DNA of 64,000 nt from assembly GCA_030295235.1 (NCBI GenBank), contig AP026123.1, positions 2,108,001 through 2,172,000 on the forward strand, read 5' to 3'. Of the stretch, positions 45,511 through 56,800 are shown piece after piece. Under the pieces are notes generated by a model. The model worked only from the letters and a program-made list of their open reading frames with translations, searched no databases and had not been told where the DNA came from. The position numbers were made by a program, and so were the translations under genes. The stretch comes from Fistulifera solaris (lineage: Eukaryota; Bacillariophyta; Bacillariophyceae; Naviculales; Stauroneidaceae). Each line of letters starts with the position of its first letter. Within the stretch, counting starts at the first letter, position 1.

Positions 45511-47409
45511 ATGAGCTCCCCGAATGAGAATGGACACGAGGAGGAAGTCCAGAATGTTTTGGATCCCGACGCCGTAGTGCCCCAACTAGCCTCGCAAAAC
45601 ATCAATTTCGGCGACATGGCCATTGCCGTCAAAGTACTGAATGCCGTCGGGGACTTGATGCCCAAAAAGAAACAAAAGACGACAGAATATTCGGACTATT
45701 TGAGCCAGTATCAACATAAGAATTTGAGACCATTCCGCAAAGCACTCTCAGCTTGTCTCGAATTACACAAACGCACGATGTTCCAAGGGAAGACCGAAGA
45801 ACAACATTACGAACAGAGATTAGAGGAAAGAAAGTTGAAACGACAAAAGATTGCCGAGACACAAATGCAAAAATTACACATTGCCAAAACGGCTCTCCGA
45901 AAGGGTCGATTGGAGCGACTGCAGGAATTACTGACCGATCAGCAAGAGGGAAGAACAGGCCAAGCTGCTGGCCAGTCAGAATCGATTGACGTTTGTTCCG
46001 GACGGTCATGTGGAAACGGCATGTCCCATGATGCTCAAGGATGTAGCAGAAGAAGAATTTGTGGCCCAGCTACCGAAACTACGCTCTTGTTACGTTTGTA
46101 AGACTCGTTACCGGGAGTTGCACGCATTCTACGACCAGCTGTGTCCTGTTTGTGCTGCCTTGAATTGGCAAAAGCGTCATGCAACGGCAGATTTGACCCA
46201 CCGCGTGGCTGTGTTGACCGGAGCTCGGGTGAAAATCGGCTTGCAGACGGCATTGAAGCTCTTACGCGCGAATTGCACGGTGGTCGCAACCACTCGTTTT
46301 CCGAATGCAGCAGCTGCCGTGTACAGAAAAGAAAGGGACTTTGACGAATGGAAGGATCGATTGCATATTTATGGGTTAGACTTGCGAGATGTAGCTGGAT
46401 TGGAAGCTTTTGTGCGCTACCTAAAGCTCAAGTTTACCAACGGGATCGATATTCTGATCAATAATGCCTGTCAGACAGTACGGCGTCCCGCTGCCTATTA
46501 TACACCCCAAGTGCAGCGAGAGCAAGACCTGTGGACTGCAGGAGATGATGTTCATAGGTCTATACTTGCTGGATGTCAAGAATTTGAGCGGATACGACGA
46601 AACGTCATGATGGATCATAAGAAAAGCGAGAAGCGTCGAGATGGTGGTCAGCTACCTAGCATACTTCCGGCAAGTGCTGGTGAAACCGAAAGCTTTGAAG
46701 AGATGGACGTCAGCACAAGCGAAGGTGAAACTGAGTTGAGAGTTTCAACTGTCAACCAGCCAACTCCATTCGATGTGAGTGGTCTTTCACATTCTGCTGC
46801 CATGTCCCAAATGGTTATTTTACCTGAAGATGCGGGGTATCGGATTCTGTCCTCCCACCCGGGATCACAGACATTAACGGCCAGCAACTAGACTTGAGGA
46901 CGACCAACTCATGGCTCTTGAAAATGGAGCACGTATCGACTGCTGAATTGATGGAATGCATGTTTGTAAATGCCATTGCACCCTTCGTACTCAATTCGCG
47001 TTTGGTACCATTGATGACTGTGCATTCTGGAGACGGGCCGCGTCCTGATCGTTTCATAATCAATGTGTCTGCCATGGAAGGAAAATTTTACAGATATAAG
47101 ATGCCCAATCATCCTCACACCAATATGGCTAAGGCTGCTTTGAACATGATGACAAGAACGTCCGCGGAGGATTTGGCGACAAAGCATGGTATCTACATGA
47201 ACTCTGTCGACACTGGATGGATCAACGACGAGAATCCAGTAGAGAAGGCAAGTAAAATTGCCGAAGTTAATCATTTCCAAACACCGATAGACGAGGTCGA
47301 TGCCGCTGCTAGGATACTTGATCCTGTATTCAGCGGCGTGAACAAACAGGACAACGATGTGCTTGATTACGGAAAGTTTTTGAAGGACTACAGAGAAACT
47401 GAATGGTAG
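45511..47409 (+). CDS. Atypical short-chain dehydrogenase with Cys4 knuckle
   Basis: The start at 45511 (MSSPNENGHEEEVQNV) is preferred over upstream in-frame text, which reads as untranslated leader. Residues up to about 170 form a charged helical region (RLEERKLKRQKIAETQMQKL). A CxxC...CxxC zinc-knuckle candidate follows (CYVCKTRYRELHAFYDQLCP, then VCAALNW). The Rossmann domain has TGARVKIG (a TGxxxGxG variant), DLRD, ILINNACQTV and the active-site region INVSAMEG...HPHTNMAKAALN. The usual catalytic YxxxK reads TNMAK, so the Tyr is absent. Frame changes occur near 45940-45955 and at the GG at 46842-46843; on either side the text aligns into one ~630-residue protein. The substrate is unknown. 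It converges on the GH16 gene with only 59 bp between stops. Confidence 0.72.
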
Positions 47410-47468
47410 GAAGTGATGATTCAGAGCACTTCACATAAAATCATACAATCATCCTAATTTGTTAACGT

Positions 47469-48926
47469 CTAGAATACAATAGCAGCAGCCAATACAAGAC
47501 ACGCCGAGTATAATGCAGTTGGGGCGTATGCGGCACTTCCAATGCCTTCCGCATTGGAAAAGCTGGCATACGTACTTTCGTCGGAACTACCGCTGGACTT
47601 TTTACCGGATTTCTTCGACAACTTTTTCGATCGTTTGCCCGATTTAGAGTTACCTTTTCCGGATTTCCCCTTACCTCCTTTCCCAGATTGACCCTTGCCA
47701 AAGAAAGATCCTTTTCCGCCACCACTTGGAGGTGTTGGGAAAAAGTCGCCAGATGGTGCAGAAACGGGAGGTGCAGTATCACTGACTGGTGAGGGATTTG
47801 TGGGGATGATTTCCGTGACCGGTGGAGGTGCCGGTGCAAGCGTCTCAAAACCGCCAACGGGTGCCGTGGGAATGACTTCCTCGATTGCAGCTGTCGGAGT
47901 CTGTGTTGTTTGTTCTTGGGGCAATGGTGATGCTGAAGTCATGGCGGGCGCCAACGTGCTAGGAATGGGTGACGAAACTGGCGTTTCAATGGTAACGGTA
48001 GGAGTAGGTCCCATCGTACTTTGTTCCTCCAGGGGCGCGGCGGTAGGAATCGATGTGGTGTTCGTATCATCTATTTCACTTGTAATCAGTTCTGTTTCAC
48101 CATTGTCGTAAAGGCGAATCCAATCGACTAACATACTAGCCGGCAACGGAGCGGTAATTTCCTCAGGTCCCCGGAAATCGCATCCTCCCGATGATCCGCT
48201 CGAAGAAGACGACCCTCCGCACGATTCCTGGTCTGTTGTGAAGCCACCACCCACCGCTATATTTAGTAAAATACCATGCTGCCAGTGAAATTCCTCACAA
48301 TCGGTACAACTGGGGCCAATGTCGAACCTCATGACGGTCGTATCATCCACAAACGTTTCAATGAAGGTGCTGTTCCATTCTATCTTGTAGACGTGCCACG
48401 CACCGTTCAGGTCGGTGGGAAAATCAATCGCATCATCATGAAGAGCATAAGTTCCTTCGTGAACCCAATGCGCTGCGGAGTACACTTTTCGGTTATCTTG
48501 TCCCCGCCATCCAACTTCCGCAATATCGATTTCTCCACTGTCCGGCCACGGCTTATTCACATCGCCCATCAACCAAAAAGCCGGCCATAAACCAGAGACA
48601 ACATCCGGCATTTGAATTCGGGCTTCCAACGTCCCGTACTTGAACGCCACTTTGCCCATGGTCTTGACACGAGCCGATGTAAAGACGGTATCACCGACTT
48701 GGTGAGCTTGAATGACCAGATTCCCATTTTCTACCCGAACATTGGCGGGCTCTTTCGTATAGGTTTGAAGTTCACCGTTGCCCCATTGATTCACTCCTGT
48801 CCCCAAGTCATAATCCCAATATTGTGTGTCGGGTTCGTAGGACATGCTGTCATCGAATTCATCCGACCATAGTAAAGATGCCGAGGCCATCTGGGAGGTC
48901 AAGAGGACGAATGTGGATAACTTCAT
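47469..48926 (-). CDS. GH16 beta-1,3-glucanase with Lys/Ser-rich surface tail
   Basis: Predicted endo-1,3-beta-glucanase (laminarinase type), able to act on chrysolaminarin or wall callose. The start at 48926 gives a signal peptide (MKLSTFVLLTSQMASASLLW). The GH16 core shows LWSDEFDD, QWGNGELQTYT, GLWPAFWLMGD, the catalytic GEIDIAEVGW (ExDxxE) and HWQHGILLNIAVGGGF. After a Thr/Pro/Ser linker (about 320-420) comes a Gly/Lys/Ser-rich stretch (GKGQSGKGGKGKSGKGNSKS and on to KKLSKKSGKKSSGSS) and a C-terminal hydrophobic segment (ALYSACLVLAAAIVF), the pattern of a GPI-anchor signal. The Lys/Ser density is silaffin-like, which hints at a wall location. The frame is intact. Upstream in-frame sequence to 49187 lacks leader character. 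Confidence 0.9.
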   Translation of the reverse strand: MKLSTFVLLTSQMASASLLWSDEFDDSMSYEPDTQYWDYDLGTGVNQWGNGELQTYTKEPANVRVENGNLVIQAHQVGDTVFTSARVKTMGKVAFKYGTLEARIQMPDVVSGLWPAFWLMGDVNKPWPDSGEIDIAEVGWRGQDNRKVYSAAHWVHEGTYALHDDAIDFPTDLNGAWHVYKIEWNSTFIETFVDDTTVMRFDIGPSCTDCEEFHWQHGILLNIAVGGGFTTDQESCGGSSSSSGSSGGCDFRGPEEITAPLPASMLVDWIRLYDNGETELITSEIDDTNTTSIPTAAPLEEQSTMGPTPTVTIETPVSSPIPSTLAPAMTSASPLPQEQTTQTPTAAIEEVIPTAPVGGFETLAPAPPPVTEIIPTNPSPVSDTAPPVSAPSGDFFPTPPSGGGKGSFFGKGQSGKGGKGKSGKGNSKSGKRSKKLSKKSGKKSSGSSDESTYASFSNAEGIGSAAYAPTALYSACLVLAAAIVF

Positions 48927-49889
48927 GGTTCTATCGTGCAACAAGGACTGTCGGCAGTAATTCTGTGCTTCCAAGGGTTCATTTGCGGACGAGATTAGAA
49001 AATTGTGAGCAACTAGATGTTGCTTTTCGTTTCTTGTGATTCTTCGAGTTCGGAGTCTCTTGCTTTTTTGTCGGTTGGAAAAGGGTGGAGAAAAAGATCC
49101 GGAGGAGCTTCGAGAATTTGTGGTGCACTTGTCTACTCTCATTGCGCAAGCCGGAATCCAACGGACGTAAGATGGTACAAAATGCATTATAGTCTAATAC
49201 TAATATTACTTTTCAGTATTGATTACTTTGAAACTTTTAGGCATATCACAGAAACTCTTTCAAACGTGTTTAGCATTCCATAGTACTTCGGTCGCCATAC
49301 TCATTGGGTAGCACCGTGAATTTCCATACCGGACGCCATCTCCAAATTTTCATCACGATTAAAATCGACTCCAACCTCCAGTCGTGGAACTTCGACCAAG
49401 AATTCTATGGATAATAGAGCGGCCCATCATGGAACGAGGCACAAGGCAGCAGCCTTGGTTTTGAAGAAAGAAGGAAAACGGTTTAAAAGAGAACAGAAAA
49501 TGATCTAGTCTGATGGATTGATTAGTGGCGTTGTTATCGCTTAAAGATAGGAAACTCGGTGCAGTTCATGGAAACAAAGCAACTTGATTAACCTTCCGTC
49601 AATGCAATGTGATTCACTATGGAGAGTTCAGAGTTGTGGCTTTTAATGCTTATTAATCCGTAGTTCGTTTCATTTTTCATGAAGCAATAGATGCCATGTG
49701 AAACCGGTACGACGCGTGACACATTGAAACGTGAATGAGCATTTTAGAGAACATAAAACGTACTGGTAAACAACAACTAACTTTTGCTTGAAAATGAGAG
49801 AATGCGCTACCAGGTAAAGAAAGACAAGAGCTTTCTTTTATGACTTATGAATTACTATTTTCGTAGAAAATGACGCTACTTGTATCGCT
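48927..49889. other. Divergent intergenic region, no specific signal
   Basis: About 960 bp between the GH16 and DinB-like genes. The AT content is moderate. I find no convincing gene, tRNA or repeat in it. Confidence 0.4.
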
Positions 49890-50444
49890 ATGCCGCGCAA
49901 ATCAGGGAATTCTGAAACAAAAATGGGATTGATGGAAGCCTTGTTGCGCCATCACGGTCCTGCGACGGCCCACAACATTTATCAAACAACGTGTCCAATC
50001 GTTAAAGCCAGCATCGGTCAACATATTCGGCATAGTATGGACCATATAGAGCATGCTGTCCGGGCAGCACTGGATCCGGAACACGAACTGCATTACGATC
50101 GGAGAGAACGAGGAGGAGCGGATGAGAATCAGTGGGATGCAGCTCACGATCGGTTGCACAAAATCGCTAATCTGATTGACAATCTGAGTTCGACGGCATC
50201 CGATTCCGTCACAGAACATCCCGTTGGGGCATTGTTTATGCTGTCGGGAGACACCGACACCGAGTTTCGATTACACTCAACGCTAGCACGCGAACTGGGT
50301 TTCGCTGCTCATCATGCGATTCATCATTTGGCCATGGTAAAAATCATTGCCACCAACGAAGTCGGAAAGTTGAAAGAAAGCGATCTCCCACCTGATTTTG
50401 GCCGGGCGCCGAGTACTGTGAACTATGATCATTCTTTGAAATAA
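49890..50444 (+). CDS. DinB/YfiT-like metal-site helical protein (184 aa)
   Basis: An intact, intronless frame. Two histidine signatures fit the DinB-like four-helix fold: SIGQHIRHSMDHIEHAV early and ELGFAAHHAIHHLAMVKIIA late, with YDRRERGG between. The wording resembles DinB-like proteins of Bacteroidetes as I remember them. Members often bind a divalent metal and may act as thiol transferases or be of unknown role; no substrate can be inferred here. A second ATG (MGLMEALLRHHGP) lies 12 codons in and is a possible alternative start. There is no targeting peptide. A bacterial origin by transfer is possible. Confidence 0.65.
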   Translation: MPRKSGNSETKMGLMEALLRHHGPATAHNIYQTTCPIVKASIGQHIRHSMDHIEHAVRAALDPEHELHYDRRERGGADENQWDAAHDRLHKIANLIDNLSSTASDSVTEHPVGALFMLSGDTDTEFRLHSTLARELGFAAHHAIHHLAMVKIIATNEVGKLKESDLPPDFGRAPSTVNYDHSLK

Positions 50445-51070
50445 ATGATCAATAAGCATCTCTGTCAAGGAAAGATTCATCTCAAGTTTTCAGTAAAAAG
50501 AATGGACCATTTCTCGTATCTCATCCAACATTCAAGGCTTTCCAGAGAATGCTTTGCTCTGATATCGGAAACTGAAAAGGAGTTTCAGCACGACTTGAAT
50601 GGGCGCAACGAAGTGTATAATATAACCGGTTCCTTTTTGGGATATGCTTGCTCATAAACATGCTGTTTCTTTGCACAGTCGATACAAGACACATTTCTCT
50701 AGAGTGACAAGGAGATTTATCTTTAGTCGAATCTGCCCCTTCGTTAGTTTAGATCGATAGAGCCACTGCCGTTTTGCCTCTATGGCCTGAAGAGGGCGTT
50801 GTCACCAGTACGACATGACGTGAATCAGTCGTCCATCCTTCACCCGGAAACGGTGACGTGGGTGGGCCGTGGGCCGACATCAAACTTGAATGAACAAAAA
50901 AATTGGCGGATAACGCGATGGCGATGGCGATAGCATGTTAGCAATCTCCTTCATCAGAAGACAGCTAGCTTTTCATTATCAAGAGCCTTCGGAATCGGAA
51001 TATCGGCTGACACGGATCAGCCATTAATCAAACTCAAACTTGGCTGTCATTCCAGCGCTTCTTCGTCATC
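50445..51070. other. Intergenic region upstream of ispF, nothing specific
   Basis: About 625 bp. Short open frames are unconvincing. A gatggcgatggcgata repeat near 50919-50934 is the only local repeat. Confidence 0.4.
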
Positions 51071-51793
51071 ATGTTCGTGCAAAAGTTGCTCTGGTCACAA
51101 ATCCTGATTCTGCTCGGATCATCGGTCGAGTCGTTCGTGGTTGCCGGTGGCTCGACACGAAGTGTAGTACTTCATGAAACCGCAGCATCCACAAATAGCG
51201 TCTTAAATCCGGCCTACGAAATAGAGAAGTTACCCATGCGCATCGGTCACGGCTTTGACATTCATCGGATGGCACCGATCGCCGAGGCGGGTCAACCCAT
51301 TGTGATTGCCGGTGTACAAATTACGCACACGCCAGATCAAAAGTGGGTGGATGTCGAAGGAAAATATACCGATACACCGGGTGCTATATTCCCGACCGAA
51401 TTGGGCGTGGTGGCTCATTCCGATGGGGATGTCGTCTATCATTCCATCGTGGATGCCATTTTGGGGGCTCTCACCTTACCCGACATCGGTCAAGTCTTCC
51501 CGGATACGGACGCTCGGTGGAAAGGTTGCGATTCTAGCAAGTTCATGGAAGAGGCTTACCGTATCATGAATGAATATGGATATAGTTTAGGCAATGTCGA
51601 TGTTACTCTGATATTGGAAAGACCCAAAGTGGCGTCGTTCAAACCAGCTATGAAAGAAAACATTGTGCGACTTTTGCACACGACACCCGGTCGAGTCAAC
51701 ATCAAAGCTCGCACACATGAGCGAGTGGATTCCGTGGGTGAGCTTCGGAGTCTTGCCTGTCACGTGGTGTTGACACTAGTTCGTAATGACTAA
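51071..51793 (+). CDS. ISPF: Plastid 2-C-methyl-D-erythritol 2,4-cyclodiphosphate synthase
   Basis: Fifth enzyme of the plastid MEP isoprenoid pathway, turning CDP-ME 2-phosphate into ME-cPP with CMP release. The first ~22 residues (MFVQKLLWSQILILLGSSVE) are a hydrophobic leader followed by SFVVAGG, a Ser-Phe cleavage context typical of diatom plastid proteins. The mature enzyme starts near MRIGHGFDIHRM (metal-binding DxH) and includes GVVAHSDGDVVYHSIVDAIL, LPDIGQVFPDTD and NVDVTLILERPK. Near the end, NIKARTHERVDSVGE stands where most homologues have KATTTEKLGFTG. At 240 residues it is the expected length for the enzyme plus a bipartite leader. The frame is intact. It is followed by the convergent bZIP gene. 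Confidence 0.95.
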   Translation: MFVQKLLWSQILILLGSSVESFVVAGGSTRSVVLHETAASTNSVLNPAYEIEKLPMRIGHGFDIHRMAPIAEAGQPIVIAGVQITHTPDQKWVDVEGKYTDTPGAIFPTELGVVAHSDGDVVYHSIVDAILGALTLPDIGQVFPDTDARWKGCDSSKFMEEAYRIMNEYGYSLGNVDVTLILERPKVASFKPAMKENIVRLLHTTPGRVNIKARTHERVDSVGELRSLACHVVLTLVRND

Positions 51794-52017
51794 GTATTTT
51801 ATCAATTACAAAGCATCCTAAATATATTTACGAGCTCACGTTGTACGAGCTGCTTTTAACCCATCGACTTCGTCTCGAACCGTACTATAACTCAGTTACA
51901 TGAAATTACAGAGCCACTGCTTAGCTGGTTTTATTGTTGCAGTGAAACGTTCACCGAATAGCTAAATATTGACGAGTTGACTCTCGAGACTCTTTTTTAG
52001 AAAGATGCAAACGACCG

Positions 52018-53351
52018 TCATGGCGATGTTTCATCATTCTGTACAGACGAAGGCAAGTTTCCATACACGCGGTCCCAGAGTTCGTTGAGCATGTGCATGC
52101 AGGCACTATTGTTGGCGACCCAGACGAGAAATTTGGCCGCCTGCGTGGGAGTCAAAATACTGCGCACATTGTCAAACTCCGTTTCCAAGTCATCTCCCGT
52201 TTGCGCCAAGCGGTTGCGCAATTCTCCCAATACGCCGAGCGCGGTTTCGAGGCAACCGTCCAGCTCTTGTGCGACATACCGACTATCTTTCAAAGCAGCC
52301 GCCTGCTCGGGAGTGACTTCAAGATAATTTACTAGGTATTGAAAGAGTGCTTTGGGGTCCATCTTGTTCGGGTTGGGACTGCCGTTTGTATCCGCGGCGA
52401 TGGCGGATTGAGATGAGGGACCTGTCGGGCGAGGAATAGTAGGAGAAGCCACCGGTAAGGGCGACGATGATAAGCCGGATTCTTGGACGTTGGCAGAACG
52501 CGCTGCTGTATTTGCTACACCCAATTTGTTCGTTCCTGCCGTAGACTCCATAGTAATACCCCGACTCACTTTCGTTTCCTCTGTAGGTGCTGTTTCCGGA
52601 ACATTCTGTGCAGCTCCGCCCTGCATCGCCTGCAACACTAACGATGTCGTTTGCGTAGGCATTAAAAGTCGCTCAATATTTTTCAAATGAAATTCAATGG
52701 CAGACCGTCGCGACTTGCCATAATCGGCGTGTTTCTCTTTAAATTCCTCTAATTGTGCGTAAATATCCGCTTCCGAAGCCCCCGACTTTAACAAATCGTC
52801 AATGTCCTGTGTCAGCTTTTCTTGATCCCGCAGTCGACTATCTTCCGCTTCCTCCCCAATTTGCAACTGCAGCCGCAATCGGAGATTCTCTCCCTCCAGC
52901 ACATTGATTTGTCGTTCCAAATTTTCCGTGGCTTCGCGTTTGCGTCGACGACATTCTCGAGCCGAAAGTCGGTTCTTTCCAAGCGTCGCAATTTCTTTTC
53001 ACTCAACATTTTACCGTCCTTGGCGTGCGTTAACAATGTCCTCTTACTTCCCGACGGACGGATCGATTGCTTTTGTGAGTCATCTTTGGAGTCGTCTCCT
53101 TCGTCGTCTTCCGAGTAGTCGCTGCTTTTGTGTCCTGACAAAGAAGACGATGATTTTATTAGCGGTTGTAGCTCTTCTTTCGGAAGGGATGTAGTTGATT
53201 GGGTGTTCAAATTTGTAGAGAGTTGCTCTACTGGAGCCGGCGACTTCGCCTCATGCGGACGAACCGAAGCGGACGCAGTTTCAAGGCCTAATGTTGTCGA
53301 CTGCATCTTTCCTGTCGATGAAGCCGTTGTGGTAGTAGCAACCGCTGACAT
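52018..53351 (-). CDS. bZIP transcription factor, one frame break
   Basis: A DNA-binding regulator. The N-terminal ~115 residues are Ser/Thr-rich with an acidic DYSEDDEGDDSKDD patch. The bZIP basic region reads KNRLSARECRRRKREATENL (invariant N-x7-R), continuing into the zipper ERQINVLEGENLRLRLQLQI. To read it, the frame must shift by one base at the three-base T run 52992-52994; adding one base gives EKKIATLGKNRLSAREC. The rest contains a helical C-terminal domain with VTPEQAAALKDSRYVAQEL and AAKFLVWVANNSACMHMLNE, similar in layout to the C-terminal helices of diatom and plant TGA-like bZIPs. Its binding site would be expected to carry an ACGT core, but no link to promoters in this window is shown. 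Confidence 0.85.
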
Positions 53352-53894
53352 TGTATAATAAGATATAATATTTCAATTAAACGAGTCGATGAAAGACAGG
53401 CTTGGCTTTCTCAAGCAAACGAATAGTTGCAATTGATGATATTTTGGTTGGGGATCAAAATGAGAAAGCGGTGTTTGCTTTTTGAAGTGGTGAAGCTCCG
53501 TGATGTGCAGTGTGCAGACTTACAGTAGGCAAGGTACAGTACTGTACGTGAAAAACTTGAAGTGAAGCCTCCCATTTTTCATTCGGAGGAAGGACGGGTG
53601 GTCCACACTTCAATGCTACAGTGTATCAGGTACCGCTTCCTGTCTTTTCTAAGTGTAAGGAGTACCGGTCTATTAACTATAAACTATGTAATTAGTTTTG
53701 GATTATATGCAGTTTACCAACGGACAGCGACCGGTCACGCGCTCGCTTCCTCCCGCCACAAAAAAATGCCGCCATCGAAAGGAAAGAAACGATCGAATGA
53801 CGAGGAAGTCAATACATGTCGCGTCGTTTGACTTCTCTTACATAGAGAGGTTGATAAAACAAACCATTTCTTCTTCATAACTCACCCCCACACA
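53352..53894. promoter_or_regulatory. Divergent promoter bZIP / SNF2 helicase
   Basis: About 540 bp. A perfect 14-bp palindrome gtacagtactgtac is at 53534-53547. No supported gene. Confidence 0.4.
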
Positions 53895-56800
53895 ATGTCC
53901 GACTCGAGTAGTATATTAGAAAAGATTCAGTTGCTGCGCAATTTCTGCGGCGACGCGTGGAATGACGCCGATTACACGGATTGTTTGCGACAAAACGGCT
54001 ACAATGTCGAACAAGCGGCGGAATGTTTAGTGACGGGTCGATATACGTCAAAAAGCAACCATCCGATCAATTTGTCGAGTCCTCTGCCGAAGAAGAAAAA
54101 AGCTCCGGCTTCGAAGGAACGCAGTAAAGTCGCTTCCGTCCAGCCACGCAAATCGCCGCCCCGCATGTCAGGAAATTGGATGCTGTTGTGCAATCGCTGG
54201 ATATCCAACGCCATCAACACGGCTCGGAACGGACAAACGGGCTATCAAGAGAATGTGACTATATCGGCTTCACCGAACAAGATGGATTTGCGCTATCAAG
54301 GGGACCGCGCCGAGGGAAAAATGCCGGAGGATTTGACACAAATTCTAGTTCCTTTGTTGCGTGAAAATTGGATCCGAGCGGAAGGGAAATTTCTCATGGC
54401 GGAAAAGAATTTACCCATTGGGGCACACGTGCCTTTGACGGTCCAGATATTCGTGGATGTCGATCGTTTTTTCGCTGTTTTTGATGGGCACGAAGAGACC
54501 GCCTTGCCGGCGTTTGCCGCGAAACAACGACAGGCCAAGCCGACGTCTTGGCTTTCATCTGCCGCGTTCGGCTTATTGCAGTGGGCTGAACACGGAAATA
54601 CACCGGATTTTTCTAGAATGGCCGAGGAAGTGGAAGAAGGGGCCGAATGGAATGAAGCAGACGAAGACGACGATGAAGCCGACGATCGATCTACCGCCGA
54701 AGTCACTTCGGATACCGGTTTGAATTTAGAGGAAGCGGAACAACCAGAAGGTTTCACGAACGTTACTTTGCGACCTTATCAAAAACAAGCCCTGCATTGG
54801 ATGTGGCAACGCGAGACGGCCTCCGAAACACAAGAGGAAGTTCAAGGACGCTTGGAACTGCTTTCCGAAATGGCGGGTGTCACGAAAAAGAATAAAATGG
54901 AAATTATGGACAGTAAGGAAAATATTGTGTGTGACTGTGGACCGGTTCAAGTGGCTCCTGAATTCCGCCCTTCAGTAATACACCATCCATTGTGGTCGTG
55001 CCGGTTTTTGGCATCGCCCGACATGACCGAAGTCAAGCCTTTTTACGTCCACGAACTTTTGGGTGTGGCGTCCATTACACCTCCACGGCCCCCGCGACCC
55101 TGCTCGGGAGGCATTCTGGCGGATGCTATGGGACTCGGAAAAACTGTCATGCTCCTTGCTTTGCTTTTGAAGGGCAAGCAAGAGCGTAACGAAAAGGGCA
55201 CAACAATCGTTGTGGCAAAGCTGTCGTTGCTACCACAGTGGGAGCAAGAGATCAAAACAAAGACTGGTTTAACACCTCTAGTCTACTATGGATCAAGCGG
55301 CCGTATTGGCGCGTCGGACTTTGAGGAAGTGGATGTCGTCGTGACGACGTATGGCACGTTGCAAGCGGAGGTTCGTAATCCCCAGTCGGCCATCCTCTCG
55401 TTCCAATGGCAACGTGTGATACTCGATGAGGCGCACTGTATTCGAAACTCTGGCACGGTAGTCTCGAAAGCTTGTTGTCAACTTCAAGCTCCTCATCGTT
55501 GGTGTGTAACAGGCACTGTAATTCAAAATTCTCTCGAAGATGTTTACGGAATGATGAAGTTCCTGAGACACGAGCCTTGGTGCATTGCAACATTCTGGAA
55601 AGCCGCTATTACAAACGCCACTAGCGCCAATACCGAGAATCCGACGGATGGGGCCAGTTTGGCTCTAGATCGAGTACGTCACTTGTTGGGACCAATTTTG
55701 TTGCGACGAACAAAAGACTCGGTAGCACTAGACGGTAACCCGATTTTGACGTTGCCACCAAAAGATACTAAGACGATCCGCTTGGACTTGACGGATAGCG
55801 AAAGAGAGTTTTACCAGGCAATCTTAGCACGTTCTCAGGCCATTTTTGAGGGCTTTATTCACGACGGAAAAGCCGCAACCTCTTACATGCAAATTTTTGG
55901 CATGTTGCAGCGGCTTCGACAAGTTTGTGACCACATTGGTCTTACAGTGCAGTCACGATTTCGTAGCGAAGAGAAGAAGTCGAAGAAAGCACCTGTCGAC
56001 GATGGCGAAATCCCAGATTCCAACGAAGACGCTTTGGGAAAAGATTTTTGAATGGACTTCTAAACAAGTTCTGCTCAAAGCAACATTCGAGCCGCAAACA
56101 AAAAGGTGAACATGAAAATAATGAATCCCCGAAGAAACCAAGACTCGACGAAAATTACCTCTCTCAAGTCACTACGCAGTTGAGCAAGATAGTCGCCGAC
56201 AAAAATGCAACGCATTTGAACGAAGAGTGCTCCATTTGCCTCGAGGCTCCTAAGGTGGAAGACACAGTTCTCACGCCGTGTGCCCATATCTTTGCCGAGC
56301 ATGTTTGGTAGGATCTCTCCAACGTGTAACGAACGAAAATAACAAAAATCACTCCTCGCATCCCGCTTCCCAATGTCCTGACGGTGAATGCCCAAATTGC
56401 AGTGAACCCGTCAGTGCTCAGTATATTGTCGCGCTGACTAGACTCGAAGATGGCACTGTTTCAAGCAGATTTTTATTCGAAGCAGCTTCAAACAAACCAA
56501 GCGTTGCGGTGACGGCTATTACGCCTTCATGGAAGCAACAAGAGGAGACTACAATGGCTGCACGTCAGATTCTCACAAATGCCATAGACAGAACCGAAAG
56601 CTCAAAAATACGCGCGATCATGGATGAGTTGAACAACATTTGGCAGCTAGATCCTGGATCGAAAGTTCTAGCATTTTCGCACTACCTCGGTTTCCTTGAC
56701 TTGCTAGAAATTCAGTTCCGTTCTGTTGGGATCGGTAAGTCCAGGTCATGTTTCCACGTCTCTGGATCAATTCTGACATTTGTTTTCTTGTGTAGGATAT

